From positions 200,298,537 to 200,362,536 of the forward strand of contig CM077672.1 in the NCBI GenBank assembly GCA_039707655.1: a DNA stretch of 64,000 nucleotides, written 5' to 3'. Origin of the DNA: Elymus sibiricus (taxonomy: Eukaryota > Streptophyta > Magnoliopsida > Poales > Poaceae). A program made the position numbers and the translations under genes. The notes under the pieces are model-generated. The model was not told the origin of the DNA and did no database searches. It worked only from the letters and a program-made list of their open reading frames with translations. Shown piece after piece: positions 23,773 through 35,081 of the stretch (position 1 is the stretch's first letter; the number at the start of each line of letters is the position of its first letter).

Positions 23773-24343
23773 TTTGTGGTAAACTACTGACACATCATCG
23801 GGGGGCAGCAAGGTTGATGAAGAAGCCCTCCGTGATCAATTCCTCCTCCGGCAGAGTACCGAAAAAGGCCTCCAGATGGGATCGCATAAGAACAGAGGCT
23901 TGCGGCGGTGAAAAGGTTTTCTCTTCTCTCTCTCTCTGGTATATTAGGATTATTTGGGAATTTATAGCATTGGAATTAGGTCAGGAGGGGCTACGAGGCG
24001 CCCACAAGCCTGGAGGGCGCCCCCTACCCCCTAGGGCGCGCCCTCCGAGCTTGTCGCTCCCTCGTGGCTCCTCTGGTCTACTCCCGAATCTTCGTGGGTC
24101 TCTTCTGGTCCAGAAAAAATTAATCCAAAGTTTTTTTTCTTATTTGGACTCTTTTTGATAATGATTTTCTGAAAAGACAAAAACAAGCAAAAAACAACAA
24201 CTGGCACTGGGCACTGAGTTAATAGGTTAGTCCCAAAAAATGATATATAATGGCATATAATTGCATATAAAACATCCAAGATTGATACTATAATAGCATG
24301 GAACAATAAAAAATTATAGATACATTGGAGACGTATCAGTCCC

Positions 24344-27300
24344 TCATCCACCGCACCGGATGAGGATCCGTCGTCGATCTTGTCGTCCCACCGGTTCAGC
24401 CGCCCCGTCCTCCACCTCCAAGGAGCTGATCCGATGATCACCTCGTCTACCACGGCTGCTCCATTCCCATAGCGCCGCCTTAACCTGCCCCACCGGAACC
24501 GCAGCATCCTCACCGACTCCTCGGATGAAGCTGAGGCCTACTCGGCGCCACCAAAGAGGTTGTACACTCATCGCATCTTCTCCTTCACTCAACCTCATGG
24601 CACCGACGGTGCTCGATCCCGCTCCGCTATGGTGCGGCTCCCTCGAGGCCGGCGCCGCTGGCGACATCCTCCACAGTGGATCTCCCCCATTGCGAGGCTC
24701 CCTCGGGGGTGGCGTCCATACCAGCCGGAGTTGCTGCTGCTGCTCCAGCTCTCGCTCGTGCTACTGCTCTGCTCTTGCTCTCGCTCATGCTGCTACTCTG
24801 CTCTTGCTCTCGCTCGCGCTGCTGACGCTGGTACACGGGCTGCTATGGCTAGACGAGTTGCTGCTCTGGCTCTCGTTCGCGCTGCCGCTCTGGCTGCTAT
24901 CTGCTAGTGCGTTCCTTGTTGAGCGACTACCGATTTAGATCACTGCTTCTCTGCTACCAGTGCTCGAGCGGCCTAAACTACCCATGAAGTGCTTATCTGC
25001 TTCTAGTCCGTTCAGTTTCGACAGTAAAATTCAATTTCGATAGTAACCGTCAGTTTCAATAGTAAAATTCAGAGTCAACAGTTTTTACATCATTTGTTGG
25101 AGTTGGTTGTTTTTTGGTGATGTAAATTTTACAGCTAGCACTTTTTGGTGATGTATTTTACATCATCTATTGGAGATGGTATTAGAATCCCACTTTAGAT
25201 TAACGATGTCCGTCTTGTACTGCTTCAGCCTCGACATCGTATAGCTCGCCGGAGCTGCTCCAACGACAGAACCATCCATCACAACAGAGCAGTACCCTCG
25301 ACGCCGTCTACAGATACCTCAGATCTTCTTCCCCAGCTCCGACAGCCACCTCCACCACAACATCTTCAGCGACCGACCCAATGATGCTGAGGTCGACACG
25401 GCTATGCGAAAGAGGTTGTACACTTGTTGCATCACTTTTTACTCTACATTCATGTCGATCCCTTAGGGCTATTTTGGTTCAAAGGGAAAAGTGAAGGAAA
25501 AAACATAGCAATAGAAAATTTTCCTATGGTACTCTACTATTCAATTATTCATGCATTTGGTTGAAAGGAGTGGAGCAAAACAAAACTGAAGGATTTTTTC
25601 CTTTCGTGTCTGTTTCAAAGGAAAAACACAGAAATTTTAACATCCACCAAGACCTACTTATCAAAATCCTATGCATGAAAAGAAGACTAAGTGCATTAGT
25701 GGCATAATAACATTCTAACTGTACACATTTGCAGGTGGGTTGACTTTAATTTGGCCATGTTTCTTTGGATTCATGTGCTCTTCCTGCAAGCCAAAGGAGC
25801 CCTTACAGAATTACTTCATTTATAGATAGGTGTCGAAGAAAACATTGTTTGGTTTGTCCTGCTCCTGTCGGGCCGTCGTCCACCTCACCTGAGTTGCTCA
25901 ATTGACAGAAGCATCCACCATACCAGACATCACGACTCCTTACCGTCTTTCGCCGCCTCAGATCTCCTTCCCAGCCACCGGCAGCCACCGCAACTGCATC
26001 ACCATCATCGACTAAGCAGATGAACCTGAGGAGTACACGGGTTCGCAAGAGAGGTCGCACTCTTTTCTTTCTGCTTACTTTATGCATTTCTTAATATTAC
26101 CTGCTAGTTTATCATCATGTTCATCTCTTAGACTCCAAGTCAGGTCCAAATTAATGTTCAAACTTGAGTTTTAAAATGCTTGTGGGGCACATATCGAAGC
26201 AGCAATGAATAGTATATCAATCTACTATCTGTTTGCTCTAGGGTATCTACTATGTCGTTCATCTTGGGTGGGAAACAAACAGTAAAGCAGCCATCATCTG
26301 TCTTTTTATTAAATTAAGCTATCATTTGCCTGCTATCATTACTTTTGGATCTATCCACTGGTTGTTACCATCACTCTAGATTTCTGCATGCTCTCCTTAC
26401 TTAATCTCACTATATTTTTTTCGTATGCATGTCAGTTATTGTACACAGTCATGCTGAACGGGTAGAGAAAAAGAGAAGAGTCTTGCCCAGCAATACAATG
26501 TCATGCAGACATCACTCCATGGTGGGTGCAATGGCAACCCCACCCCCTCCTCCAGATTGTAATCCAGAGGAAGATGGCTGTTCAGAGGTGGAGTCAGAGG
26601 AAGCTGACCACTCCTATTTACCCCCAAGGTGTTTGCTCTAACTTGGCATGATGATGTTGGTCATATCATGCATATGGTGCCTTGCTTTGCTTACTTTTGA
26701 CATCATATATGTCATCTTCTTAGTTTAGACATGTTCTGTAATGCCACCTGTTTAGTTTCTATATCATATATGTAAGTTATCCAATGCCATCTTTTTTAGC
26801 CAGCCATAGTATATGTGAAATATGCAATGCCATCCTGTTTAGCCAGGTATCATATATTTCAATTATATCTTGCCTTTCCTTTTTTTTCATTACATTTCCA
26901 TTTGTCGACAATGTTTGTACATTCAACTACTCTTCTTGTGAATCAGCCATTTGAGTGGGTGATGAAAAAATCTAGAGTGAAAACAAGTTCTTCAGAGAAG
27001 ACAGTGCTACCTGTTGAAGCAGATCTCTTGCTGGGTCCAGATAGCTCTTTAGAGGAGGATTCAGAGACAGATGACCAGTCCTATTCCCCCCCCCCGAGGT
27101 GTATGCTCTAACTTGGCAGGGTTATACTGCTCGTATCATGCATATGGTGTCTTGCATTGCATAGTTTAGACAACATATACACAATATTCAACACCATCTG
27201 CTTAGTTTAGACATCATATATGCGAATGCCATCTGCTTAGTATATAAGTCACATATGTGAATTATATCATGCTATCCTATTTACTTAGATAACATGTATG

Positions 27301-29471
27301 TGAATTATGTCATGCGAACCTGTTTACTAAAGACATCATATAATTATCTCATGCCATCCTTTTTAGTTAGTCATCATATCTTTGAATTATTTCATGCTAT
27401 ACTATTTAGATAGACATCATATATGTGAAATTATGTCGTGCTATCCTGTTTAGTTAAACAACATATATGTGAACTATTTCATGCCCTCTTTTTTCCTCAC
27501 TATCTATTGCATCTGTCTCATACAAGGTCTATACATTCAACTACTTTTCTTGTTTATCAGCCATTTGAATTGAAGGGGGTGATGGCAGTATCTGGCAGAG
27601 TAAAAACATGGTCTTCAAATAAAATAGTGCTACCTGTCGATGGAGATAGCACCCCGGTTGTACTTGCACAAGAAGCAGCCCTACGACACATAACAAAGAC
27701 TATCGCAGATTGTACCCCTACTCCGATGGACAGAGAACCAGCTTCACCCAATCTAACCCCAACCCCAGCAGATAGTAACCCAGTTCCAGTTGACACAGCA
27801 CCATCTCCACAACAGAGCTCCCAAACAAGAGCAGTTAGTAAGGCGGCTCCAGTACCCAAAGCGCCAAGACTACCACGGCGAACCCCAACTCCACCAGTTA
27901 GTACACCTATTCCTGTGTACGAAGTAGAACCAGTCATCCATAGTTTAGCGTCTATCCCATTTGATGTTGTTAAATCCTATGTGTGTATCTTCCCATCATG
28001 GAAATATTATACTGAAGATGAAGGAAAAAGCCAGTTGCAGGTGTTCCTCCAGGAGTTATGTGTAAGTATTCATGGCAATTACTTTGCTTTGTCCCATACT
28101 TTCTACCTCCCTGCTGGTTATAACACACAAATGTTCCCATTTTTCTGTGTAGAGAATGACTGATTTGGAAACTCGGGATGAGGTAACCTGTTCTATCTTC
28201 AAGAATGCTTTGCGGCACTATCGGAATTACCTGAAGAAAACGTATTTCACTGGCAAGGAAAATCAAATTCCCTTACTTTCTCTGGAGACACATTTACGGG
28301 ACGATGACTGGGAATGCCTTGTTCTGTATTGGTCAAGACCCATGAATCTGGTAGGGTCTATGAGATCATATTTCATTTTGAAGTACTATATGGATGCGTC
28401 TTACTGTAGTCTCTTCTTGTAGAACAAGTGCTTAAACCTAAAGAACAATTGTTCTCAGGTAAGATTCCATAGCTATGGTGCATAATGCTTTGCCCTTGTA
28501 TCACTGTATTTACTCATACCAACTAATTTTTAAATAGAAGGATCCAATCGAAACTCCAATGGCACAACAGGTATGTTTAAACATGTTTCTTTAACTGGTT
28601 TGCTCTTCTAAATTGCTCTATGTTGATTTCAATTTCAATTGTGTAGACAGTAGTATTCTCATATCATGCACATTACTACCATCAAAACAGAGCCAATAGT
28701 GTTGTTAGTTGTACATGTATACCCGTGGTACCCATCTGAAATCTTGTGGTGTCGTGTAGTTTCCCACACTTATATTCTTTCAATGCTATTTTGTCTTGAA
28801 CTGATATGATTTGAACTGTGTCTATATTTTGATTTGGCAAGACAATGCAGTGATAGTAGCACATATATATATGTTTGTTTGATGATTTTATAATGTACTA
28901 CTTTGCAATAGAAGACTTGATAGTTTAATCATGTCCACCTTACTACTGAACTGGTTCACCAAAATGAGTTTCATATACTACATGCTAAACCTGTTATGTG
29001 TCTGCTTGTTTCTTCTTTTAGAATGCTAACAGAATATTGGACAAGAGTACCACATTAAGCAATGGTAGAGGAAGTAATGCAGATAAGGTTGAAGATAGTG
29101 AGACAACCTTGCTGGTCTCCAACAAAGTTGATAAAACAGATAAGGAAAACTATCTTGAAGACAGTGAGACAACCCCAAAGTCCCGTCTTGATGTAGTGTT
29201 CGAGTTACTGGCCACTACTGCTTGCACAAGCTCTTCAAACTCACTGTCTAAATCAGTTCGGTTTCTTGAGTCTCAACTACAAGCTGAAAGACATCGATCA
29301 GCTGTGCTACGACAAGAAGCCGAAGGATTGAAGAAGTCCCTGGGGAATTCAGATGCATACTTTCTGGTGCAACAGCAAGCATTGGAGGATTTTAGCACCA
29401 AACAAGAGAAAGCTAATAAGATTGCTAAGCTTGTTGCCAGCATGGTGGATACCCAGGATAATGTTTCTTGA
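24344..29471 (+). CDS. TNPA-like (Ptta/En/Spm-type) accessory protein of CACTA-2, multi-exon
   Basis: Exons inferred from frames and splice sites: A1 to 24558, A2 25229-25414, A3 to 26053, B1 26436-26638, B2 26947-27098, B3 27561-28062, then 28153-28350, 28423-28458, 28538-28570 and 29022-29471. A1-A3 encode related peptides ending LRSTRLCER-like; B1-B3 are also related. Exon 28153-28350 contains KNALRHYRNYLKK and DDDWECLVLYWS, resembling the conserved part of plant En/Spm ORF1 proteins. The last exon is a coiled coil (LQAERHRSAVLRQEAEGLKK) ending in a stop at 29471. The A1 frame has a TGA near 24437; ATG 24525 could restart it. B1 and B2 donors are phase 2 whereas the next acceptors suit phase 0, so not all exons join cleanly. 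The 5' end was displaced by the LTR at 3381. It is probably inactive as a whole. Confidence 0.5.
24744..24828. repeat. 29-bp CT-rich tandem repeat
   Basis: About 2.5 copies of a 29-bp unit beginning GCTCTCGCTC and ending CTCTGCTCTT lie in the first intron of the TNPA-like gene. Confidence 0.7.
26640..27480. repeat. degenerate intronic repeats around the B exons
   Basis: The introns on either side of exon B2 contain many copies of a unit of about 50 bp built from GACATCATATATGTGAATTA, ATGCCATCC and TGTTTAGTTAG. Copies are poorly conserved, and at least eight can be recognised. Confidence 0.65.
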
Positions 29472-29771
29472 GCTCTTCTGAAGTTGTTTCGGTTATGGAC
29501 ATGTTTTGCTGCCGCGTATATTTGCACTGGTGGCCAATTTAGACGCCCAGTGTATGTAATATGTTGCTTTGTTGTTCCCTTTATTTGCACTGGTGGTGAA
29601 CTTTGATGCCCAGTGGATGTAATGTCTGTAATCGCCGTAATAGCCTAGCATTAGTTGCTTGCTTATTTATTTACTTATAGTCTTGTTTATTTGTTTCCTT
29701 GTAGTGACTGCAGTTCTTTTTCCTCGGTTTGCTAGTGGCTGCAATAACCATGGGCCACATACGGGTCGTGG

Positions 29772-29892
29772 TAACGATGGGCCTCCTACGGGCCGTAGGA
29801 TTCCATGGCCCTCCTACGGGCCGTAGGATCCATGGGCCTCCTACAGGCCGTAGGATCCATGGGCCTCGTACGCGCCGTAGGATCCATGGGCC
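29772..29892. repeat. 27-bp GGGCC tandem repeat in the CACTA-2 subterminal region
   Basis: CCTCCTAC or CCTCGTAC occurs at 29782, 29810, 29837 and 29864, each followed by a GGCCGTAGGATCC-like stretch. The wider region 29740-30550 is full of single GGGCC and GGCCCA motifs in both orientations. Confidence 0.85.
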
Positions 29893-30576
29893 GTACTATT
29901 TGTGGGCCAAAACTGGACCGCAATATGGACCGTAAACGGGCCTAAATCGGAACCTTCCATTTGTGGGCCCAGACCATAACAGGCCATTAACAGGCTGGAA
30001 GGAAGCACATGCTTAATTCTATCAACAGGCATAATGACTCGTTAATGGGCCGGATTACAGGACAGGATGAAAATGGCCCAACGTGTTAACGGGCCACAAA
30101 CGGACCGATTGTTACCACGGGCTGAATTTGGCCCATTAGCATAACAGGCCAGTAACGGACCGTAAGTAATCGAGGGCCGAAAATAAGCCCAAGAATTTAT
30201 GGGCCCTTAGAAGGCCGAAAGAAAACATAGGTTCGAAACGGCCCAACTGAATCAAAGCAGTTTACTGTTCATGATGGGCCTGTTTCACCACGGGCCGTCA
30301 ATGGGCCCAGAGATGCAAAAGGCCTCATATGGGCCGAAAGACTTCACGGGCCATAGATGGGCCGAAAGTGACAATGGGCTGGAATCATATGGGACGGCCC
30401 ACATGATTCTACTGGGCCGAATATTGAAACGCCCTAACGGGCCGTGATCACCCGGGCCGTAAATGGGTTGTATGCGAACATGCCTTTAACAGGTTTTCCA
30501 TGGGCCAGGCCGCTAACTTTTGACCAAGTCAAACGGGCCGACCCTTATAACCTAAATGGGCCACTATTAGGCCATG

Positions 30577-30779
30577 CCACGTGTCGACGTATCATAGGCG
30601 TCTCTCATCCAATGATTGGATGACATCTGTCGCAACGCCGAGCTGACACGTGGATCCGCCGGCGAATGAGGAATTTACATGTGGAAAATCGCCATTGGTC
30701 AGGGCTGCTAATGGGTTATCAGATCCAAACTGGAACCCGATAGCTTAACGGCGACCCGTTACGGTGGATGCCACGTGTC
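30577..30779. promoter_or_regulatory. three identical G-box motifs near the CACTA-2 terminus
   Basis: CCACGTGTC occurs at 30577-30585 and 30771-30779, and inverted at 30645-30653. The core CACGTG is a bZIP/bHLH binding site in plants. Three perfect 9-mers in 203 bp are not expected by chance, but their role (host factor or transposase binding) is unknown. Confidence 0.55.
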
Positions 30780-31000
30780 GGTTACCCTTGACAAAAACAC
30801 TTCCATGACGCGACATTTATCGTCATGGAAGTGGACACTTCTGTGATGATAATTTCAGTATTGTCATGGAACACTTCTACGACAGCACAGGTATGACTAT
30901 CTTGATTCTATCATAAAATCGTCACGGATGTACATGCATGATAGAAAACATGACCTACTGTGACAAAGACGTATCATCACAGAAGTGTTTTTTTGTAGTG
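30780..31000 (-). repeat. terminal region and inverted repeat of CACTA-2
   Basis: Several short ACACTTC(C/T) motifs in both orientations (GTGGACACTTCTGTGATGAT, ACAGAAGTG) precede the terminus, which reads CACTACAAAAAAACACTTCT inward from 31000. Such motifs are also present at the left end of CACTA-3 (39033). Confidence 0.8.
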
Positions 31001-31003
31001 CAT

Positions 31004-33801
31004 AAATGGATCTCTTGAGCTTGCATATCTTACCAGCGCTAGTCGGATCGACAAAACCCTCGGGCTGTATCATATACACATCCTCAGTTAATTTCCTTGA
31101 AGGAAAGCTGTTTTGACATCCATCTGCCATATCTCATAATCAAAATATGCAGCTATAGCTAGTACGATCCTCACCGACTTCAGCATCGCTACCGGCGAGT
31201 AAGTCTCGTCAGAGTCAATTCCTTGAACTTGTCCATAACCTTTAGCGACAAGCCGAGCTTTGTGGATCTGAACATTTCCATCCACATCGGTTTTCTTCTT
31301 AAAGACCCATTTGCAACCTATGGCAGTGATGCCAGGCGGCGAATCAACGAAGTCCCACACTTGATTTTCATCCATGGACTTTAACTCGGATCTGATGGCC
31401 TCTAGCCATGCCTCGGAATCTAGGCTCACCATCGCTTCCGCATACGTAGCCGGCTCATCGCTTTCCAGCAACAACACATCGCACACTCTGTGCAATCTTT
31501 CCGACCTCCATGGTTCCGGTGCCGCTTCCACCTCGGGTTCCCTGACAGACTCTGGTATGATCACATCACCAGCCAAGTTGTCCCCAAGTGGTTCTCGAAC
31601 TTCTTCGAGTCGGGCCATCCTCCCACTGGCTTCACGACTGAGAAACTCTTTCTTAAGGAAAACCCCGTTTCGAGCAACATACACTTTGTTCTCTTGCCGG
31701 TTGTAGAAGCTGTATCCCAAGGTTTCCCTCGGATATCCCACGAATATGCATTTATTCGACTTGGGTGTAAGCTTGTCTGACATAAGCCGCTTGACAAATG
31801 CTTCACAACCCCAAATCTTTAGAAAAGACAAAGTGGGACTCTTCCCAGTCCACATCTCATGTGGTGTCTTGTCTATGGATTTTGATGGTACCCTGTTAAG
31901 TGTGAAAGCTGTAGTTTCTAGAGCGTATCCCCAGAATGGCAGGGTAAATCTGATTTGCTCATCATAGACTGGACCATGTCCAACAAGGTCCGATTCCTCC
32001 GTTCCGACACACTGTTTCTCTGTGGCGTACCTGGAGGTGTGAGCTGAGGTACTATACCTCAGCTTTCCACATGATTATCAAACTCCTGGCTTGTGTACTC
32101 ACCTCCACGATCAGATCATAGAAGCTTTATAGTCTTGTCGAGCTAATTTTCTACCTCGTTCTGGAACTCTTTAAACTTTTCAAAAGTCTCTGACTTGTGC
32201 CTCATCAAATAGATATATCCATATCTACTCAAGTCGTCGGTAAAAGTCACAAAGTACTGATAGCCACCTCTGGCAGTTGTGCTCATTGGACCACAAACAT
32301 CGCTGTGTATAAGCTCCAACAGCTTGGACACCCTCTCGCAACTCTTTGCAAAAGGAGACTTAGTCATCTTGCCGAGAAAGCATGATTCGCATGTCTCGAA
32401 CGACCCGAAGTCGAACAAAGTTAGGAGCCCATCATCATGGAGCTTTTCCATGCATTTTAGACTAATGTGTCCAAGCCGGTAATACCAGAAGTATGTTGGA
32501 TTTAGCTCATTAGGCTTATACCTCTTGACATTCCAGTTATAGACCGGTTCCATTTCTAGATTCAACATAAATAGCCCATCAACAATTGGTGCATAGCTGT
32601 GGAACATACCATTCAAAGATATCGAACAACCATTGTCCTTTAAATTGAATACATAACCCTGACTCATCAATCATGAGACCGAAATAATGTTCCAACTAAG
32701 TGCAGGAATGTAACAACAATTATTCAATTCCATAATGAATCCAGAAGGAAGCGGGAGCTGCATCGTGCCGACCTCCAACGCGGCAACTCTTGCTTTGTTG
32801 CCAACCCTGATGTCAATCTCCCCTTGTGCCAAACTCCTGGTTCTTGCCAGCCCCTGCATCGAGTTGCAAATATGAACAACCAATCAAGTATCAAATACCC
32901 AAGAGCTACTAGGTATGGCAGCAAGGTAAATGTCTATAACATATGTAACAAGTGTACCTTTGCCTGAAGAAGCATTTCCGGCCTTCTTGCCATGCTCAGC
33001 AAGCCACTTGCTACAGTTCCTCTTCCAGTGACCAGGTTCCTTGCAATGATAGCAAATGGTCTTTGAGTCTGGTCCTAACTTCAGCTCAGTGGCGGAGGTG
33101 AGCGTCTCCGTGCCCTTTGCCTTAGCCTTCTTGTTGGACCAACTCTTCTTGAACTTAGCTGATTTCTACACCATCAACACTTGATGCATGCCTTTCTTAA
33201 TATCCTGCTCTGCCACTTTGAGCATCCCATGCAATTCAGTGAGCTTCTTATCCATGCCATGCATATGATTGTTCAAGATGAACGTCCCATAGGTAGGCGG
33301 AAGAGAACCCAGAAATTCATCGGTAGCCAGTTCATCCAAGAGGGGGAAGCCTAACCGATTCAAAGATTGCACGTATCCGATCATCTTGATCACATCCGGG
33401 CTTAGTGGATCACCCTCCTTCAGCTTATAATCCATTAAGGATCGCCAGATGTTGAACCTTTCAGTCCTAGACTGTACCTGAAACATGCTCTTGTGGCTCT
33501 CGATCATATCAAAAGCCCCAAAATCCTCGAAATGTTGCTGCAAATCGGGCTCCATACAAGACAGCATGAGACAACTTATCTCGTTTGATTCATCAACGAG
33601 TTTCTGGCAGGCCTTCCTGGTTGTGGCATTCACACTATCGGCAGGTACCTCTGGAAGTGGATCCTCTAGAACATGTTCCTTTTCATCATGCTTGAGAACA
33701 ATTCTCAAATTTCTATACCAGGTGGTAAAGTTTGTTCCATTAAGTTTATCCTTTTCCAATATTGATTTCAATGCAAAGTTGGGTTGAGCAGGTGGTGCCA
33801 T
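31004..33801 (-). pseudogene. copia gag-pol polyprotein, degenerate
   Basis: It starts at the ATG 33799-33801 (MAPPAQPNFALKSILEKD). In order it shows a UBN2-type gag, a CCHC knuckle (CYHCKEPGHWKRNC, about 33010-33060), a protease region around 32890, a GAG-pre-integrase segment (LGHISLKCMEKL), an integrase core (HSDVCGP, FTDDLSRYG), and the start of reverse transcriptase (CKWVFKKK, QMDVKTAFL). It is broken many times: TAG at 33166-33168, TGA at 32884-32886 directly after the Asp-Thr of the protease active site, TGA at 32671-32673, TAG at 32143-32145, further stops before 31855, and a 1-bp deletion near 31091 in reverse transcriptase. CACTA-2 then truncates it at 31001. It cannot encode a functional protein. 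Confidence 0.88.
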
Positions 33802-35068
33802 TGATCTACAACAGAAAAATATGCAATCACTAAGCAATGTGTTTATGTAGAGTAATTCAAGCCTCCAACATAAATACTCCCACTGAAGTCGGCATCCCTC
33901 TGCAAACTCTCAGTAATTCAGGATCCGACTAGTGCATGCGACTAGTGAGCTTTAGCATCACTCCTAGTCAACATGCCTATCCGGTAAGCAACTCCTCGCT
34001 AATCGTATCTCTATACGACTCCTGTCGATCGGGAAGGTATCTTATACCCCGGCTCCCAACCTTCTTTGCCACAAGGCCCAAAACCGTTTTGATAGCCTTG
34101 TCAAGTTAACTTGATGCAATGCATGTCCGTATCCGACACGAACCCTTTAGTTCAAGGATACCTAGTAGAACCCCAATTTTATGAGCCCACTACTAGACGT
34201 ACTTGACGTGCAAAGGTGCAACATCTGGGATGGCAATTTGCTTGATATTAACGAGGGATCTTTCTACCATTTTAACATGCATAGAAACTAAGAATCATAA
34301 CAATCACAAATAAACATATATTGTGAAATAGTATGGCTCCTTCATGGAAGTTCTTGTAGGTCGGCTCTGACTTCGATGACCATCTAGGAACTCCATCTTG
34401 TTCGCCACGCCGGGACGCCAAAGCCTCAAACTTGATCTCCATTCTCCAAGTACTACAACTAGTAATGAATTTTATAGAGAATCACAAGTTGACACGCAGG
34501 TCATTATACATTATAATGACAGCACTTTGGCTCCTGTCGGCTAACAAATCATGACACGCATGCCATGTATAATTTACACACATGCATCACATACACATGA
34601 GCCATACTATTCACCTACAAAACAAATTTATGCACAGAATCTCATTCTACCGATTTGAGTGATCGTGGACGAAATACACGGCGCTACGCACATGGCGGTC
34701 CCACTAGCCGGTTAGCGGGCGGCCCCTCGTGAGTGCGGGAAGCGCCCGACGTTTTTGAAAATCATAGATCACATATGTATTTCGATCACGCCGAATTTTC
34801 CGATCTGACCAATCTCATCGATCATCGAGAATCTGATTCGGATTTACGTTTCACTGTTAACCCCGATGGCGGAAACTGACCAGTAGGAGTAGGTTGTGTC
34901 ACGACCTCATTGATTCCGATTGACAGAAAACATAGCCTCAACGAACCCCATGTGCAATTGATCTCATCAACCGTGCACATAGCCGATCTCATAAACTACA
35001 ATAGATCTCATTTGCTGCCTCCACATAGCAAATATGCATACGATCTGAATCCAAATCCCATAGCAGAG
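33802..35068 (-). other. untranslated leader of the copia element
   Basis: This is non-coding sequence between primer-binding site and gag start. I see no conserved structure other than being the place where packaging signals normally lie. Confidence 0.6.
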
Positions 35069-35080
35069 GCTCCGATACCA
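35069..35080 (-). other. primer-binding site of the copia element
   Basis: Minus-strand TGGTATCGGAGC matches the initiator tRNA-Met primer sequence with one difference, one base inside the LTR. Confidence 0.8.
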
Positions 35081-35081
35081 T

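Larger units (their letters stand above)
3381..24338 (-). mobile_element. WHAM/Sabrina-type solo LTR, split by two insertions
   Basis: The LTR starts TGCTACTTGTAG at 3381 and ends GGAGACGTATCA at 24338, flanked on both sides by GTCCC (3376-3380 and 24339-24343). The LTR pieces are 3381-3779, 6990-7594 and 23773-24338, together about 1570 bp, close to the 1558-bp LTR at 42623-44180. No internal domain is present between the termini, so it is a solo LTR left by LTR-LTR recombination. Read in element orientation it begins TGATACGTCTCC, so it lies on the minus strand. It interrupts the 5' part of the TNPA-like gene of CACTA-2. Confidence 0.9.
2948..31000 (+). mobile_element. CACTA transposon 2 (CACTA-2), right part, with nested insertions
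   Basis: The right terminus at 31000 reads CACTACAAAAAAACACTTCT on the minus strand. It interrupts a copia reverse transcriptase in mid-codon, so the insertion direction is certain; the flanking CAT at 31001-31003 would be the 3-bp target duplication. No matching left terminus occurs in the window, so the element starts further left. Its own sequence is 2948-3380, then 24344-31000, with a solo LTR and its passengers between. It contains a multi-exon TNPA-like gene on the + strand and a GGGCC-rich subterminal region. Confidence 0.75.

Noticed and set aside
24560..24938. Leu/Ala-rich frames in the first intron of the TNPA-like gene
   Set aside because: They come from the 29-bp CT-rich repeat and continue across a good splice donor.
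25460..25640. Possible MITE around TTTTGGTTCAAAGG
   Set aside because: I could not find convincing inverted termini or a target duplication.
29772..29892. Evenly spaced 27-bp repeats, considered as a CRISPR-like array
   Set aside because: There are no unique spacers and no cas genes, and the unit is part of a GGGCC-rich CACTA subterminal region in a plant.
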